DNA of 64,000 nucleotides from positions 1 through 64,000 of the forward strand of contig NZ_JAEHOI010000006.1 of the NCBI RefSeq assembly GCF_016522535.1, given 5' to 3'. Each line of letters begins with the position of its first letter. Position 1 is the stretch's first letter. Both the position numbers and the translations under genes were made by a program. Shown one piece after another: positions 25,993 through 34,858 of this stretch. The DNA comes from Leucobacter edaphi. Lineage in GTDB: Bacteria; Actinomycetota; Actinomycetes; Actinomycetales; Microbacteriaceae. The notes beneath the pieces were generated by a model. That model saw nothing but the letters and a program-made list of their open reading frames with translations, was not told the origin of the DNA and searched no databases.

Positions 25993-27891
25993 CTACCCGA
26001 TCAGGCTCGGCTGCAGATCCCGCAGCGTCTGCCGCCGCGTCATCCGGCCCACGCCGATCACCGCGGCCAGCAGCGCCGCGAGCAGCCAGATCACGATCAC
26101 GCCGATGTCGGCGCCCACGCGATCCCAGCCCGCTCCGCTGTACATGACCTGCCGCATCGCGTCCACCACGTACCCCATCGGGAGGATGTGGTGCAGGGAG
26201 GCGAGCGGGGCCGGCAGCGTCTGCCACGGGAAGGTGCCGCCCGCGGTGACGAGCTGCAGCACCATCAGGATCAGGCCGATGAACTGCCCGACGGAACCGA
26301 GCCACACGTTGAGGGCGAGAATGATCGCGGTGTACGTCGCCGAGGCGAGCACGAGCAATCCGAACGTCGCGAGCGGATTCGCGAACTGGAACCCGAGCGT
26401 GATCGCGAGCACGCCGAACAGTCCGAGCATCTGGAGCGCGCCGAGCAGCGCGGGGGTCGCCCACCCCGCGATCGTGACTCTGATCGGGGCGTTCAACGCT
26501 GTCACGGCGCGCTTCGAGATCGGCTTCACGATGAGGAACAGCGCGTAGATGCCGATCCACGCCGCGAGCGCGGCGAAGAACGGGGCGAGCCCCGCCCCGT
26601 AGTTCTGGGCCTGCGTGATCGCGTTGTTCGAGATCGAGACCGGATCCGCGAGCGTCTTGGCCTGCGCCTTTCGGGTCGCCTCGTCGGTGTCCGGGATCTT
26701 CTTCGCGCCGTCGGAAAGGCCCGTCGCGAGCTTCCCCGCGCCGTCCTCTGCGGTTTTGAGTCCCGTCTGCAGGGTCCCGATGCCGTCGCGGAGCTCGGCC
26801 GATCCGGCCGCCGCCGTGCCCGTGGCGTCCGCGAGCTGCGCCGATCCGCTCGCCGCGGTCTTGGCTCCGGCGGAGAGCTGCGCCGCTCCGCCGGCGACCT
26901 GATCGGCGCCGCTGTTCAGGCGATCGATCTCGGAGCGGGCGTTCTGCACGCGGCCGGCCGCGGCGGTGAGGTCGCTGCCGATCGGGTCGATTGCGGCGAG
27001 CACGTCGTTCACTTCGGCCTGCGTGTAGCCGCGATCCGTGAGCCGCTTCTGGATGTCGGTGCGAACGCCGGGGAGCTTGCCTGCTGCGCCCTGCACTTCG
27101 TCGTCGATCGAGTCGGCGATCTGGGCGAGCTTCGCCGTGCCTCCGTGCACCTGCTGGGCGCCGTCCGTGAGCGTGACGAGCCCGTCGGAGAGCTGCGCGT
27201 TGCCCGCCGCGAGCTGCTTCGCCCCGTCGTGGATCTGGGCGTTGCCATCAGCCAGTTTCGAGGCGCCATCGTGCAGTTTGCCCGCGCCGTCGACGGCGTC
27301 GCCGAGGCCGTCGTGCAGCTGACCAGCGCCCTTGGCGGCGTCGACGAGGCTGATCCGGATCGTGTTCAGGGCGTCGAGCATCGTGAGGCCAGCCTCGTCG
27401 ACGACCTTCTCGGCGACGGTGGTGCGGATCTTCTCGACGGCCTGCTTGCCGATCGTGGAGGCGAGGTAGTTGTTCGCGTCGTTCGTGAGCAGCACGATGT
27501 CGGCGGCGTGCGGGTCCTTGCCCTGGATCGAGGTGATCGACTCGGTGAAGTCGGCGGGAATCTTGACGGCGAAGTCGTAGCCGCCGTCGTCGAGCCCAGC
27601 CTTGGCGGTGCGCTCGTCGACGTCGTGCCAGTCGAAGGTGTCGCTCTTCAGGAGTTCGTCGGCGACCTCACGCCCGATGGTGCGGTGCTTTCCCGCGACG
27701 TTCGCGCCCTCGTCCTCGACGATGAGTGCGACGGGGACGTTCGTGAGCTTCGCGTAAGGGTCCTGGTTGGCCCAGAGGTACAGGCCGCCGTAGAGGATCG
27801 GCACGCAGATGAGCGCGACGAGCGCGAGCACGGACATCTTGGTGGACAGGAGACGCCGGAATTCGGCGGTGACGATCTGGAAGATTTTCAT
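25993..27891 (-). CDS. YhgE/Pip family ABC-2-like membrane protein
   Basis: A 632-residue protein: one N-terminal helix (about 17-38), a long extracytoplasmic region to about 410, then five to six helices in the ABC-2 permease fold. The outer region includes heptad-like repeats such as LHDGASKLADGNAQIHDGAKQ, predicted to form a long coiled coil typical of YhgE/Pip (phage infection protein) and Esa-type proteins. Likely substrate unknown; possibly a lipid or drug exporter. The start overlaps the preceding ATPase-like gene by 4 bp (ATGA), so the two proteins are probably partners under the TetR repressor. Confidence 0.88.
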   Translation of the reverse strand: MKIFQIVTAEFRRLLSTKMSVLALVALICVPILYGGLYLWANQDPYAKLTNVPVALIVEDEGANVAGKHRTIGREVADELLKSDTFDWHDVDERTAKAGLDDGGYDFAVKIPADFTESITSIQGKDPHAADIVLLTNDANNYLASTIGKQAVEKIRTTVAEKVVDEAGLTMLDALNTIRISLVDAAKGAGQLHDGLGDAVDGAGKLHDGASKLADGNAQIHDGAKQLAAGNAQLSDGLVTLTDGAQQVHGGTAKLAQIADSIDDEVQGAAGKLPGVRTDIQKRLTDRGYTQAEVNDVLAAIDPIGSDLTAAAGRVQNARSEIDRLNSGADQVAGGAAQLSAGAKTAASGSAQLADATGTAAAGSAELRDGIGTLQTGLKTAEDGAGKLATGLSDGAKKIPDTDEATRKAQAKTLADPVSISNNAITQAQNYGAGLAPFFAALAAWIGIYALFLIVKPISKRAVTALNAPIRVTIAGWATPALLGALQMLGLFGVLAITLGFQFANPLATFGLLVLASATYTAIILALNVWLGSVGQFIGLILMVLQLVTAGGTFPWQTLPAPLASLHHILPMGYVVDAMRQVMYSGAGWDRVGADIGVIVIWLLAALLAAVIGVGRMTRRQTLRDLQPSLIG

Positions 27892-28493
27892 ACGACGGCC
27901 TCAACTTCTCCGGTCAGGTTCTCCCACGAGGCGCGGCCGGCGACCACGAGCACGGCGTAGCCGCGCTCCGCGAGGTCCTCGGCGACGCGCCACCAGGCGC
28001 GCGGTCGTCCGCCGTGGCGATCGGGGGCGACGATCACGAGCGCCTCGACGCCGGGTCGATCGGCGGCGAGTTCCGCGAGCATGCGGATGCGTCGCGACGG
28101 CTCGACCTGGCCGATCGGGACCATGGTGAGGTCCGCGAAATCGTGGTCGGCCATCCAGCGGCGGGCAGTGATGGGGTTCGCGGCGTTGCCGGCGAACATG
28201 AGTTCTTCGGTGACGACGCCCACCGAGGGGACCTCCGCGTCGGGTTCGCTCACGATCGGGGCGTCGACGAGCGCGCACGCGCGGCGCAGGCGCCGGGTGT
28301 CCCGCTTGCCGTCGACGAGCACCTCGCCAGAGTCGGGCCGCATGCGCCCGGTCGCGATGAGCCCGAGCACGGTGGGTCGCTGCTCGGTTTCGGCCTGCAC
28401 GAGCGTCGCCTCTCCCGTGCGGAACTCCACGCTCGTGGGCGGGAGCGCGCGCGACTTGCCGCCCTTCGCGACGTCTTTCAGCTCGATGATCAC
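27888..28493 (-). CDS. Degenerate ABC-ATPase-like protein without Walker A
   Basis: A 201-residue protein with the outline of an ABC nucleotide-binding domain: the N-terminal strand IELKDVAKGG, GRMRPDSGEVLVDGK after the position of the P-loop, and a VEALVIVAPDR segment at the Walker B position. The P-loop itself is replaced by AETEQRPT, and no LSGGQ signature is found. It therefore should not hydrolyse ATP. It is coupled by 4-bp overlaps to the TetR gene before it and the YhgE gene after it, suggesting a structural role in the complex. Confidence 0.72.
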   Translation of the reverse strand: MIIELKDVAKGGKSRALPPTSVEFRTGEATLVQAETEQRPTVLGLIATGRMRPDSGEVLVDGKRDTRRLRRACALVDAPIVSEPDAEVPSVGVVTEELMFAGNAANPITARRWMADHDFADLTMVPIGQVEPSRRIRMLAELAADRPGVEALVIVAPDRHGGRPRAWWRVAEDLAERGYAVLVVAGRASWENLTGEVEAVV

Positions 28494-29131
28494 GCGGCGG
28501 CCTGCCGTTCCTGACGGAGGGCAGCGCGGCGGGTGAGTGCGGCGTCCGCCTCGCGCCAGCCGCAGCCGGCGGCGCCGAGCACGGCGAGAGAGGCCGTGGG
28601 GAAGTGCTGCGGGTCCGAGTCATCGGTGCCGAGGATCGCCCCGCGGGCGACCTCCTCGAGGAGGCGCGCGGTCTGCACGGCGGGCAGGTCGGCACGGACG
28701 ACGTTCTGGTCCCGGCCGGTGCGGCAGACCTCGAGCAGGCGCTCGCGGAGCGGCCGGAGCGCCTCGTTCACGGCGTCGCCGTGCTCGCCATCGCGGGCGA
28801 GGGCGGCGACGACGCGGATGCGATCGGCCTCGCGCCAGAGCGCGTCGGCGAGGTCGGCGATCGCGAGGATGGGGTCGGAGGCGAGGGACTCGGCGCGGTT
28901 GCGCACGGCAATGCCGGCGATGCGTTCGGCGCAGCGCGCGATGACCTCGTGGACGAGCGCGGTGCGGTCGGCGAAGTGGCCGTAGACGGCGCGGCGGGTG
29001 AGGCCTGCGCCGCGGGCGATCAGGTCGATCGACGCCGCCGGATCGCCGGAGATGATGCGCTCGGCGGCCTCGAGGATCGCTTCGCGATTGGCCTCGGCAT
29101 CGCGGCGACGCGCGGGGGTGGTGGTACTCAT
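28490..29131 (-). CDS. TetR/AcrR family regulator of the YhgE operon
   Basis: A 213-residue TetR-type protein with the HTH IDLIARGAGLTRRAVYGHF near residues 33-51. ATG 29131 is placed 7 nt after a TACACT -10 and lies next to a 30-bp palindrome, so autorepression is likely. The stop overlaps the start of the ATPase-like gene by 4 bp, making a regulator-ATPase-permease operon. An in-frame ATG 36 nt upstream falls inside the palindrome. Confidence 0.9.
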   Translation of the reverse strand: MSTTTPARRRDAEANREAILEAAERIISGDPAASIDLIARGAGLTRRAVYGHFADRTALVHEVIARCAERIAGIAVRNRAESLASDPILAIADLADALWREADRIRVVAALARDGEHGDAVNEALRPLRERLLEVCRTGRDQNVVRADLPAVQTARLLEEVARGAILGTDDSDPQHFPTASLAVLGAAGCGWREADAALTRRAALRQERQAAA

Positions 29132-29144
29132 GACCACCAGTGTA
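29132..29144 (-). promoter_or_regulatory. Leaderless promoter -10 (TACACT) of the TetR gene
   Basis: Minus-strand TACACT (29144-29139) ends 7 nt before the ATG at 29131 and touches the edge of the palindrome at 29144-29173. Confidence 0.55.
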
Positions 29145-29173
29145 ATAACTTGCACACCATTGTGCACGTTATT
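29144..29173. promoter_or_regulatory. 30-bp palindromic TetR operator
   Basis: Outer arms AATAAC/GTTATT and inner arms TGCACA/TGTGCA are arranged around the centre CCAT, interrupted by one unpaired base on each side. It covers the spacer of the leaderless TetR promoter, the expected place for an autoregulatory operator. Confidence 0.7.
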
Positions 29174-29208
29174 CGCGCAGGGCGAAGAAAACTGTCAGGA
29201 ACGGGAAC

Positions 29209-29667
29209 TTAGACGTGATGGTAGGGCCGCCCCGCGGCGATTTCCTGCGCCCGGTACAGCTGCTCCGCGAGGATCAGGCGCACGAGCTGATGCGGGAACA
29301 CGAGCTTCGACAGGCTCCACACGAAGTCCGCGCGCGATCGCACCCGATCGTCCACCCCGAACGCCCCGCCGATCAGCACCGTCACCGAGCGTCCCGCGTC
29401 AAACGCCCCGCGCAGGGTCGCGGCGAGCGCCAGCGAATCCACGTTCCTGCCGCGCTCGTCCAGCAGCAGGACGAACTCGTCGCGCCCGAGCTTCGCGAGG
29501 ATCCGCTCGGATTCCTCCGCGCGCGCGGCCTCGCCATTCCGCGACGAGTGCGAGAGCAACTGCCACGACGCATCGAAGGGCTTGCGCAGCCGCTTCTCGT
29601 AGCGGCCGATCCCCTCGGAAACCCAGCTCTCATGCTTCTTTCCAACGGCGAAAATCCGTACGCTCAT
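29209..29667 (-). CDS. rlmH: 23S rRNA pseudouridine-1915 N3-methyltransferase
   Basis: A 152-residue SPOUT methyltransferase. The knot motifs LLLDERGRNVDS, LIGGAFGVDD and LSKLVFPHQLVRLILAEQLYRA, and the C-terminal YHHV, are those of RlmH, which methylates pseudouridine 1915 of 23S rRNA. Full length. It follows the aminotransferase gene by 10 bp and is probably co-transcribed with it. Confidence 0.96.
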   Translation of the reverse strand: MSVRIFAVGKKHESWVSEGIGRYEKRLRKPFDASWQLLSHSSRNGEAARAEESERILAKLGRDEFVLLLDERGRNVDSLALAATLRGAFDAGRSVTVLIGGAFGVDDRVRSRADFVWSLSKLVFPHQLVRLILAEQLYRAQEIAAGRPYHHV

Positions 29668-29677
29668 CTGGGACTCC

Positions 29678-30904
29678 TCAGTCGATCCTGATCGCGTCGA
29701 GGTGCTCGGCGATCCTGCCGATGGCCTCGCTCAGCACCGACACCGCCGGAAGCGAGACGAAGCGGAGGTGGTCGGGTGTGGGCAGGTTGAAGCCCCGGCC
29801 GTTCGTCACGAGGACGCTGGTCGCCCGCAACAGCTCGATCACGAATTCCTGATCGTCGGCGATCGGGTAGCGCTCGGGATCGAGCCGGGGGAACAGGTAC
29901 AGGGCCCCGCTCGGCGCCACGCAGCTCACCCCCGGAATCTCGGTGAGCAGACGGTGGGCCGTGTCCCGCTGCTCGCGGAGTCGCCCTCCCGGCGCGCACA
30001 GCTCAGCGATCCCCGTCCACAGCGAGGCCTCGGAGAACGCCGCCGGAATGGCGAACTGGGCCGGCGCGTTGGAGCACATCCGCATGTTCGCGAGCAGGGT
30101 GAGCCCCTCGAGGAAGTCGCGCCCGAGTTCCCGGTCGCCGGAGACGAGCAGCCACCCGGCCCGGTACCCGGCAACGCGTTGCGCCTTGGACAGGCCGCCG
30201 AAGGTGAGGCAGAGGGTGCCCGTCGCGTGCGGCGCTGAGTGCTCGTGGTGCGCACCGTCGTAGCGGATGTGCTCGTAGATCTCGTCCGACATGAGCACGA
30301 GGCCGTGCCGCTCGGCGATCGCGGCGAAGCCGCGGACGAGTTCCGCCGAGTAGACCGCACCGGTGGGATTGTTCGGGTTGATGAGCACGAGCCCCTTGGT
30401 CGCGGGCGTGATGAGGGCCTCGACCGCGGCGAGATCGGGCATCCAGCCGTTCGACTCGTCGCACGGGTAGTGCACGGCCCGCCCGCCGGAGAGAGTGACC
30501 TGCGCGGTCCACAGCGGGTAGTCGGGTGCGGGGACGAGGATCTCGTCGCCCGGTCCGACGAGGGCCTGCAGGACGAGCGAGATGAGTTCGCTGACGCCGT
30601 TGCCGATGATCACGTCATCCGGCCCGATGTCGGGCACCCCCACCCCCGCGTAGTACGCTGCGACCGCCTCGCGTGCGGGGAGGATGCCCCGCGAGTCGCT
30701 GTAGCCCTGGGCCACGGGGAGCGCGCGCCTGACGGCCTCGACGATCTCGGGCGGCGCCTCGAATCCGAACGGCGCCGGATTCCCGATGTTGAGTTTCAGG
30801 ATCTGCCTGCCCGCGCGTTCGAGGCGTTCGGCCTCCTGCAGGATCGGGCCCCGCACGTCGTAGCGGACCCCCGCGAGCTTGCTGGACTGGGTGATGGCGT
30901 TCAC
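29678..30904 (-). CDS. PLP-dependent aminotransferase, AlaA-like
   Basis: A 408-residue fold-type I class I/II aminotransferase. N-terminal RGPILQEAERLE and ILKLNIGNPAPFGF, the NPNNPTGAVYS motif, MSDEIYEHIRY, and SKAQRVAGYRAGW with the PLP lysine are shared with E. coli AlaA and related alanine/glutamate-pyruvate aminotransferases. The start is a GTG placed 6 nt after TACACT, so probably leaderless. First gene of a two-gene unit with rlmH. Substrate specificity is inferred from family similarity only. Confidence 0.9.
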   Translation of the reverse strand: MNAITQSSKLAGVRYDVRGPILQEAERLERAGRQILKLNIGNPAPFGFEAPPEIVEAVRRALPVAQGYSDSRGILPAREAVAAYYAGVGVPDIGPDDVIIGNGVSELISLVLQALVGPGDEILVPAPDYPLWTAQVTLSGGRAVHYPCDESNGWMPDLAAVEALITPATKGLVLINPNNPTGAVYSAELVRGFAAIAERHGLVLMSDEIYEHIRYDGAHHEHSAPHATGTLCLTFGGLSKAQRVAGYRAGWLLVSGDRELGRDFLEGLTLLANMRMCSNAPAQFAIPAAFSEASLWTGIAELCAPGGRLREQRDTAHRLLTEIPGVSCVAPSGALYLFPRLDPERYPIADDQEFVIELLRATSVLVTNGRGFNLPTPDHLRFVSLPAVSVLSEAIGRIAEHLDAIRID

Positions 30905-30916
30905 GCGGTGAGTGTA
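30905..30916 (-). promoter_or_regulatory. Leaderless promoter -10 (TACACT) of the aminotransferase
   Basis: Minus-strand TACACT (30916-30911) precedes the GTG at 30904 by 6 nt. Confidence 0.5.
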
Positions 30917-30964
30917 CTGCTCCGGCCCGCCGGGTCGCAGCCCATTCGCCGCGCGGCCCCAACC

Positions 30965-32833
30965 CTACTGCTGCTGCGCGTAGAGCTCGGCGTAGCTGCC
31001 GCCGAGCGCGAGGAGCTCGGCGTGGGTGCCCTGCTCGAGGATTCGTCCTGCGCCGACGACGTAGATCCGGTCGGCGTCCACCACGGTGGAGAGCCGGTGC
31101 GCGATCGCGATCGTGGTGCGGCCGCTGCGCGCGTCGTCGAGGGCGCGCTGGACGGCCCGCTCGTTGACCGTGTCGAGCGCGCTCGTCGCCTCGTCGAGCA
31201 CGAGCACGTTCGGGTTCTTGAGGAGCACGCGCGCGATCGCGATGCGCTGCTTCTCACCGCCCGAGAGGCGGTAGCCGCGCTCGCCGACGACCGTGTCGTA
31301 GCCGTCGGCGAAGCTCTCGATCGTGTCGTGGATGTTCGCGAGCCTGGCGGCCGTCTCGAGCTCCTCCTGGGTCGCGTCGGGGCGTCCGTAGCGGAGGTTC
31401 GCGGCGATCGACGCGTGGAAGAGGTAGGGCTCCTGGGTGACGACGCCGATCCGGTCCATGAGGGACTCCTGTTTGAGGTCGCGCACGTCGGTTCCGGCGT
31501 AGCTCACGGTGCCAGAGCTCGCGTCGTAGAGCCGCGGCACGAGGTTCCCGATCGTCGTTTTCCCCGAGCCCGACGCGCCGACGAACGCGACGAACTCCCC
31601 GGGTTCCACGTGAAACGAGACCCGGTCGAGGGTCGGGCGATCGTCCAGACCGACGTCCGGGTACCGGAACGTCACGTCCGTGAACTCGACGCGGCCAGCG
31701 AGACCCGGCTCGTCCGACGGCTCCGCAGCATCGGGCGCGTCGACGATCGCTGGCCGCAGATCCAGATACTCGAAGATGCGCGCGAACAGGGCTTTCGAGG
31801 TCTGCAGGTCGAGCGCGATCCGCATCAGCGCCATCAGCGGGAAGAGCAGCCGCGACTGCACTGTCGTGAACGCGACGATCGTGCCTGCCGTGATCCCCGG
31901 GTCGTACCCGGTCCCCTGCGCCCGCGCCATGATCCAGCCCGAGACGAGGTACACGATCGCGGGAACCGCCGACAGGAACACCTGCACAACGGCGAAGAAC
32001 ACCTGCCCGCTCATCGTCTGCTTCACCTGCAGCTCGATCTGCGTGCGATTCTCCGCGGCGTAGCGCTCCGTCTCCGCGCCCTGCCTCGAATACGTCTTCG
32101 CGAGCAGCACGCCCGACACCGACAGCGCCTCCTGCGTGATCGCCGACATCTCCGACAGCGACTCCTGCGTGCGCCCCGCGATCCGCGCCCGCACCTGACC
32201 GACGCGACGCTGCGCGAATACGAGCACCGGCAGCAGAATGAGCGCGATGATCGTGAGCTGCCAGCTCAGCAGCACCATCGCCACGGCCGCCGCGATCACC
32301 GTGACCGTGTTGCCGACGATGTTCGACACCGTGTTCGTGAGCACGTTCGCGACGCCGCCGACGTCGTTCTGCAGCCGCGACTGGATCACACCCGTCTTCG
32401 TGCGGGTGAAGAACCCCAGCTCCATGGCCTGCAGGTGCGCGAACAGCTTGACCCGCAGATCGCCCATCACGCGGTTGCCCACCCGCGCCGTGAGGAAGGT
32501 CTGCCAGATCCCAATCCCGGAGGACAGCACGAACACGAGAATCATCGCGCCGACGAGCCAGCCGAGGACCGGGAGGTTCGGGCCGCCCGCCTTGGGGAAG
32601 AGGCCGTCGTCGAAGACCCGCTGGGTGAGCAGGGGCGGCAGGATTCCGAGCGCGGCCGTGATCAGCACGAGGCCGATGATCACCGCGAGCGCTGCGCGAT
32701 ACGGCCGGAACAGCGCGGCGATCCGGCCACCGAGGTTCGCGATGACCGGCGCCTCCCGGTTGCGCTCCTTCTGCGCGGCGATGTCGCCGCCGGACACTCG
32801 CGTCCCGCGCCCGCCACCACCGCTCATACTCAT
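30965..32833 (-). CDS. ABC exporter, fused permease and ATPase
   Basis: A 622-residue half-transporter of the multidrug/lipid exporter type. Residues about 45-330 carry six transmembrane helices; the ATPase domain has GASGSGKTT (Walker A), LSGGEKQRIAIARVL (signature), VLDEATSALD (Walker B) and the switch His in IAIAHRLSTV. It probably works as a homodimer, since no second half is adjacent. TATCCT 7 nt before the ATG suggests a leaderless mRNA. Substrate unknown. Confidence 0.93.
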   Translation of the reverse strand: MSMSGGGGRGTRVSGGDIAAQKERNREAPVIANLGGRIAALFRPYRAALAVIIGLVLITAALGILPPLLTQRVFDDGLFPKAGGPNLPVLGWLVGAMILVFVLSSGIGIWQTFLTARVGNRVMGDLRVKLFAHLQAMELGFFTRTKTGVIQSRLQNDVGGVANVLTNTVSNIVGNTVTVIAAAVAMVLLSWQLTIIALILLPVLVFAQRRVGQVRARIAGRTQESLSEMSAITQEALSVSGVLLAKTYSRQGAETERYAAENRTQIELQVKQTMSGQVFFAVVQVFLSAVPAIVYLVSGWIMARAQGTGYDPGITAGTIVAFTTVQSRLLFPLMALMRIALDLQTSKALFARIFEYLDLRPAIVDAPDAAEPSDEPGLAGRVEFTDVTFRYPDVGLDDRPTLDRVSFHVEPGEFVAFVGASGSGKTTIGNLVPRLYDASSGTVSYAGTDVRDLKQESLMDRIGVVTQEPYLFHASIAANLRYGRPDATQEELETAARLANIHDTIESFADGYDTVVGERGYRLSGGEKQRIAIARVLLKNPNVLVLDEATSALDTVNERAVQRALDDARSGRTTIAIAHRLSTVVDADRIYVVGAGRILEQGTHAELLALGGSYAELYAQQQ

Positions 32834-32846
32834 GATTCGGAGGATA
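32834..32846 (-). promoter_or_regulatory. Leaderless promoter -10 (TATCCT) of the ABC exporter
   Basis: Minus-strand TATCCT (32846-32841) ends 7 nt before the ATG at 32833. Confidence 0.5.
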
Positions 32847-32979
32847 GTCCCTGGTCAGGTCCGGTGGCGACGCTTCCGCCCAGCGCGGAACGAGGGAATA
32901 CCCCGCGCGCTGCGCCCGCGCGCGCTGCCGCGGCCGTCGGCTAGGGTGCTGCTATCTGACCCCAGTGGAGGAACAGCTG

Positions 32980-34299
32980 ATGAGCCACCAGATTCCGGGA
33001 AGGCGACGCGCCGCCCGCGCGGGTGCGCTCGCCCTCGCCCTCGCGACGGCCCTCGGCCTCTCACTGTCCGGCTGCATCCTCGTCGCGGGAGGCGTTCGGA
33101 CCCTCGTCGGCGGGCCCCCGCCGGGGATCGGGCCGGACGGCGAGCAGGATGGCGGGGATGCGTCGCGAACGAGTGCCCCCGCGGCACCCGACAGCGCCTG
33201 GCTCCACCCCGGCTACGCCGACGGCCTCGGCGAGACGTGGGAGTCGCCGGAGGATCTGTGCGGGATCGCCGACGGCGTCGCCGTCACCTCCGCCACGACC
33301 GCCACGAGCGTGCACGCCACCGGAACCGACCTCGCGACGGGAAAGCAGCTGTGGCAGCGGGACCAGACCGCCTGCGGCGAGGACGCCACGACCGCCGACG
33401 CGGCCCTGCTCAGCGTCCGCACGGCCAAGCCGGGCGGAAAGCACGAGCTCACGGCCGAGCTCGTGGATCCCCGCACCGGCACCGCGCGGATCACGTCAGA
33501 GGCCCTCACCGAATACTCCGGGCACGTCGAGCTCATCGGGGCGGACGAGTCACGGCTCGTCGTGCTCCTGCAGGACCGCGACGCCAACAAGATCACGGCG
33601 ATCACCCCAGACGGCGCCGTCGAGTGGTCAGAACCCGTTCCCGCCGACACCATCAAGGCCCGCTGCCTGCTCCTCGGCGAGGCAATCGGCTGCGAAAGCA
33701 CCGAGCGGGCCTGGGTGCTCGACGCGAAAACGGGCTCGACCCGCACGACCTTCCAGCCCCGGGCACTCAGCGAGGTGTCGTGGGCGCGCGACGGCTACGC
33801 CTACCGATCGGAGTCAGAGAGCGCCGCACGCGCGTACCGCTTCTCCGGCGAAGCCGTGCAGTTCGGTTCTCTCCCTCCCGCGGCCCCGAGGCTGCCCTCG
33901 GTCGCGGCGGGCGCCCGGTACGCGCTGCAGTCCTTCGCGGATCCGTCCGCTCCGCTCGCGGTCGACCGGACGGGCGCACCGGTGCTCTCGGCACTCGAAG
34001 CCCCCCTCGACTACGTCTTCACCGCGACGGGCGCCCCGTTCACCGACTTCAGCGTCGGCACGGCGTACTGGGGCGTCACGGCAGACGGATCAACCGTCGC
34101 CGTCAGCCCGACAGCCCTCGGCGACACGCTCAAGATCCTCAAGAACGACGGCAGCGAGGTGGGCCGGATCGACACCGCCTTCGACACGGAAGCGGGCACC
34201 AACCTGGCGCCCTCCTTCTCCGGGGGCTTCCTCGTCACCCGCAACGTGAGCAGCGACACCGCCGTCACGACGGTCCACCTGCCGCGCGGGTTCCGCTAG
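32980..34299 (+). CDS. Lipoprotein with PQQ-like beta-propeller repeats
   Basis: A 439-residue exported lipoprotein: basic N terminus with a twin-Arg-like RRRAARAG, a hydrophobic helix and the lipobox LSGC near residue 27. The mature part has repeated segments such as ATGTDLATGKQLWQRDQ, typical of PQQ-like (outer-membrane BamB-like) propellers that act as binding scaffolds. GGAGGAACAGCTG precedes the ATG; a GTG 15 nt upstream overlaps that site. TAGGGT near 32942 is a possible -10. No partners on the same strand; the stop codon is the start of a direct repeat. Confidence 0.8.
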   Translation: MSHQIPGRRRAARAGALALALATALGLSLSGCILVAGGVRTLVGGPPPGIGPDGEQDGGDASRTSAPAAPDSAWLHPGYADGLGETWESPEDLCGIADGVAVTSATTATSVHATGTDLATGKQLWQRDQTACGEDATTADAALLSVRTAKPGGKHELTAELVDPRTGTARITSEALTEYSGHVELIGADESRLVVLLQDRDANKITAITPDGAVEWSEPVPADTIKARCLLLGEAIGCESTERAWVLDAKTGSTRTTFQPRALSEVSWARDGYAYRSESESAARAYRFSGEAVQFGSLPPAAPRLPSVAAGARYALQSFADPSAPLAVDRTGAPVLSALEAPLDYVFTATGAPFTDFSVGTAYWGVTADGSTVAVSPTALGDTLKILKNDGSEVGRIDTAFDTEAGTNLAPSFSGGFLVTRNVSSDTAVTTVHLPRGFR

Positions 34300-34366
34300 C
34301 GAATAGTGCAGTTTCCCCCACCCTGACCGGGGCTTTTATCCGTGGTGTTGGCTCGCACCCGGCGGA
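34299..34366. repeat. Left copy of a ~68-bp direct repeat
   Basis: The first 34 bp are identical to 35373-35406 and the following ~34 bp match with a few differences and small gaps. It begins at the lipoprotein stop codon. On the plus strand the repeat holds a CCCC/GGGG stem followed by CTTTT, so it may terminate the lipoprotein mRNA. Together with the right copy it brackets three small ORFs. Confidence 0.8.
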
Positions 34367-34390
34367 TCGCTGCGCCCGCGGGCGCGGGCC

Positions 34391-34858
34391 CTACCAGTTT
34401 GGATTCGGCGGTCGGACCTGTCTCAGCAGCGACCGCGAGTCATCAAGGTCCCGGCGGAGGTCCGCGCTGCCGAGAAGATCGCGGACAAGTGCCTGAGCGC
34501 GGCGCGCCCCTGTCCGCGAGTAGCCGACGGCGTGGTGGGGCGCGAGTTCGAAGGATCGGCGTAAATCCCCACTACTCACTTCAAGCGAGACCGTCTTCGG
34601 TTCAGGCATTTCGATGACCCATGCCACCGCCGCGAACGCGAGCGGCAGTACGAAGTCGCCGATCCAGGGATGCAGCCATCGCGTAACGGGCACTTTCAGA
34701 TCCAGGCGTTCCAGGGACTCCCATGAAAACTGCTCCAGGGCAACTTCCCCATCGCGGTACACGATCCGCTGGCGGGCAAGGAGCACGTTGCGTCCGGGAA
34801 CGTCGCCGATAGCGAGGCCCTCGCTCGTCGCAGTGAGGGGCCCGAGACGCTCAGACAT
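34391..34858 (-). CDS. Small membrane protein, third gene of the repeat-flanked cassette
   Basis: A 155-residue protein that I do not recognise. Residues 10-70 look like a beta-rich domain (VPGRNVLLARQRIVYRDG) similar in outline to bacterial PH-like domains; residues about 75-92 (GDFVLPLAFAAVAWVIEM) could form one membrane helix; the C-terminal half is charged and ends RQVRPPNPNW. The ATG lies in an 8-nt overlap (ATGTCTGA) with the stop of the upstream ORF, implying coupled translation; there is no separate ribosome site. Codons are less GC-biased than the neighbours. Confidence 0.55.
   Translation of the reverse strand: MSERLGPLTATSEGLAIGDVPGRNVLLARQRIVYRDGEVALEQFSWESLERLDLKVPVTRWLHPWIGDFVLPLAFAAVAWVIEMPEPKTVSLEVSSGDLRRSFELAPHHAVGYSRTGARRAQALVRDLLGSADLRRDLDDSRSLLRQVRPPNPNW

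Noticed and set aside
25325-26560. 411-codon minus frame covering the hypothetical gene and part of the YhgE gene
   Set aside because: Its first half is a shadow of the YhgE frame; only the part from 25879 has a start signal.
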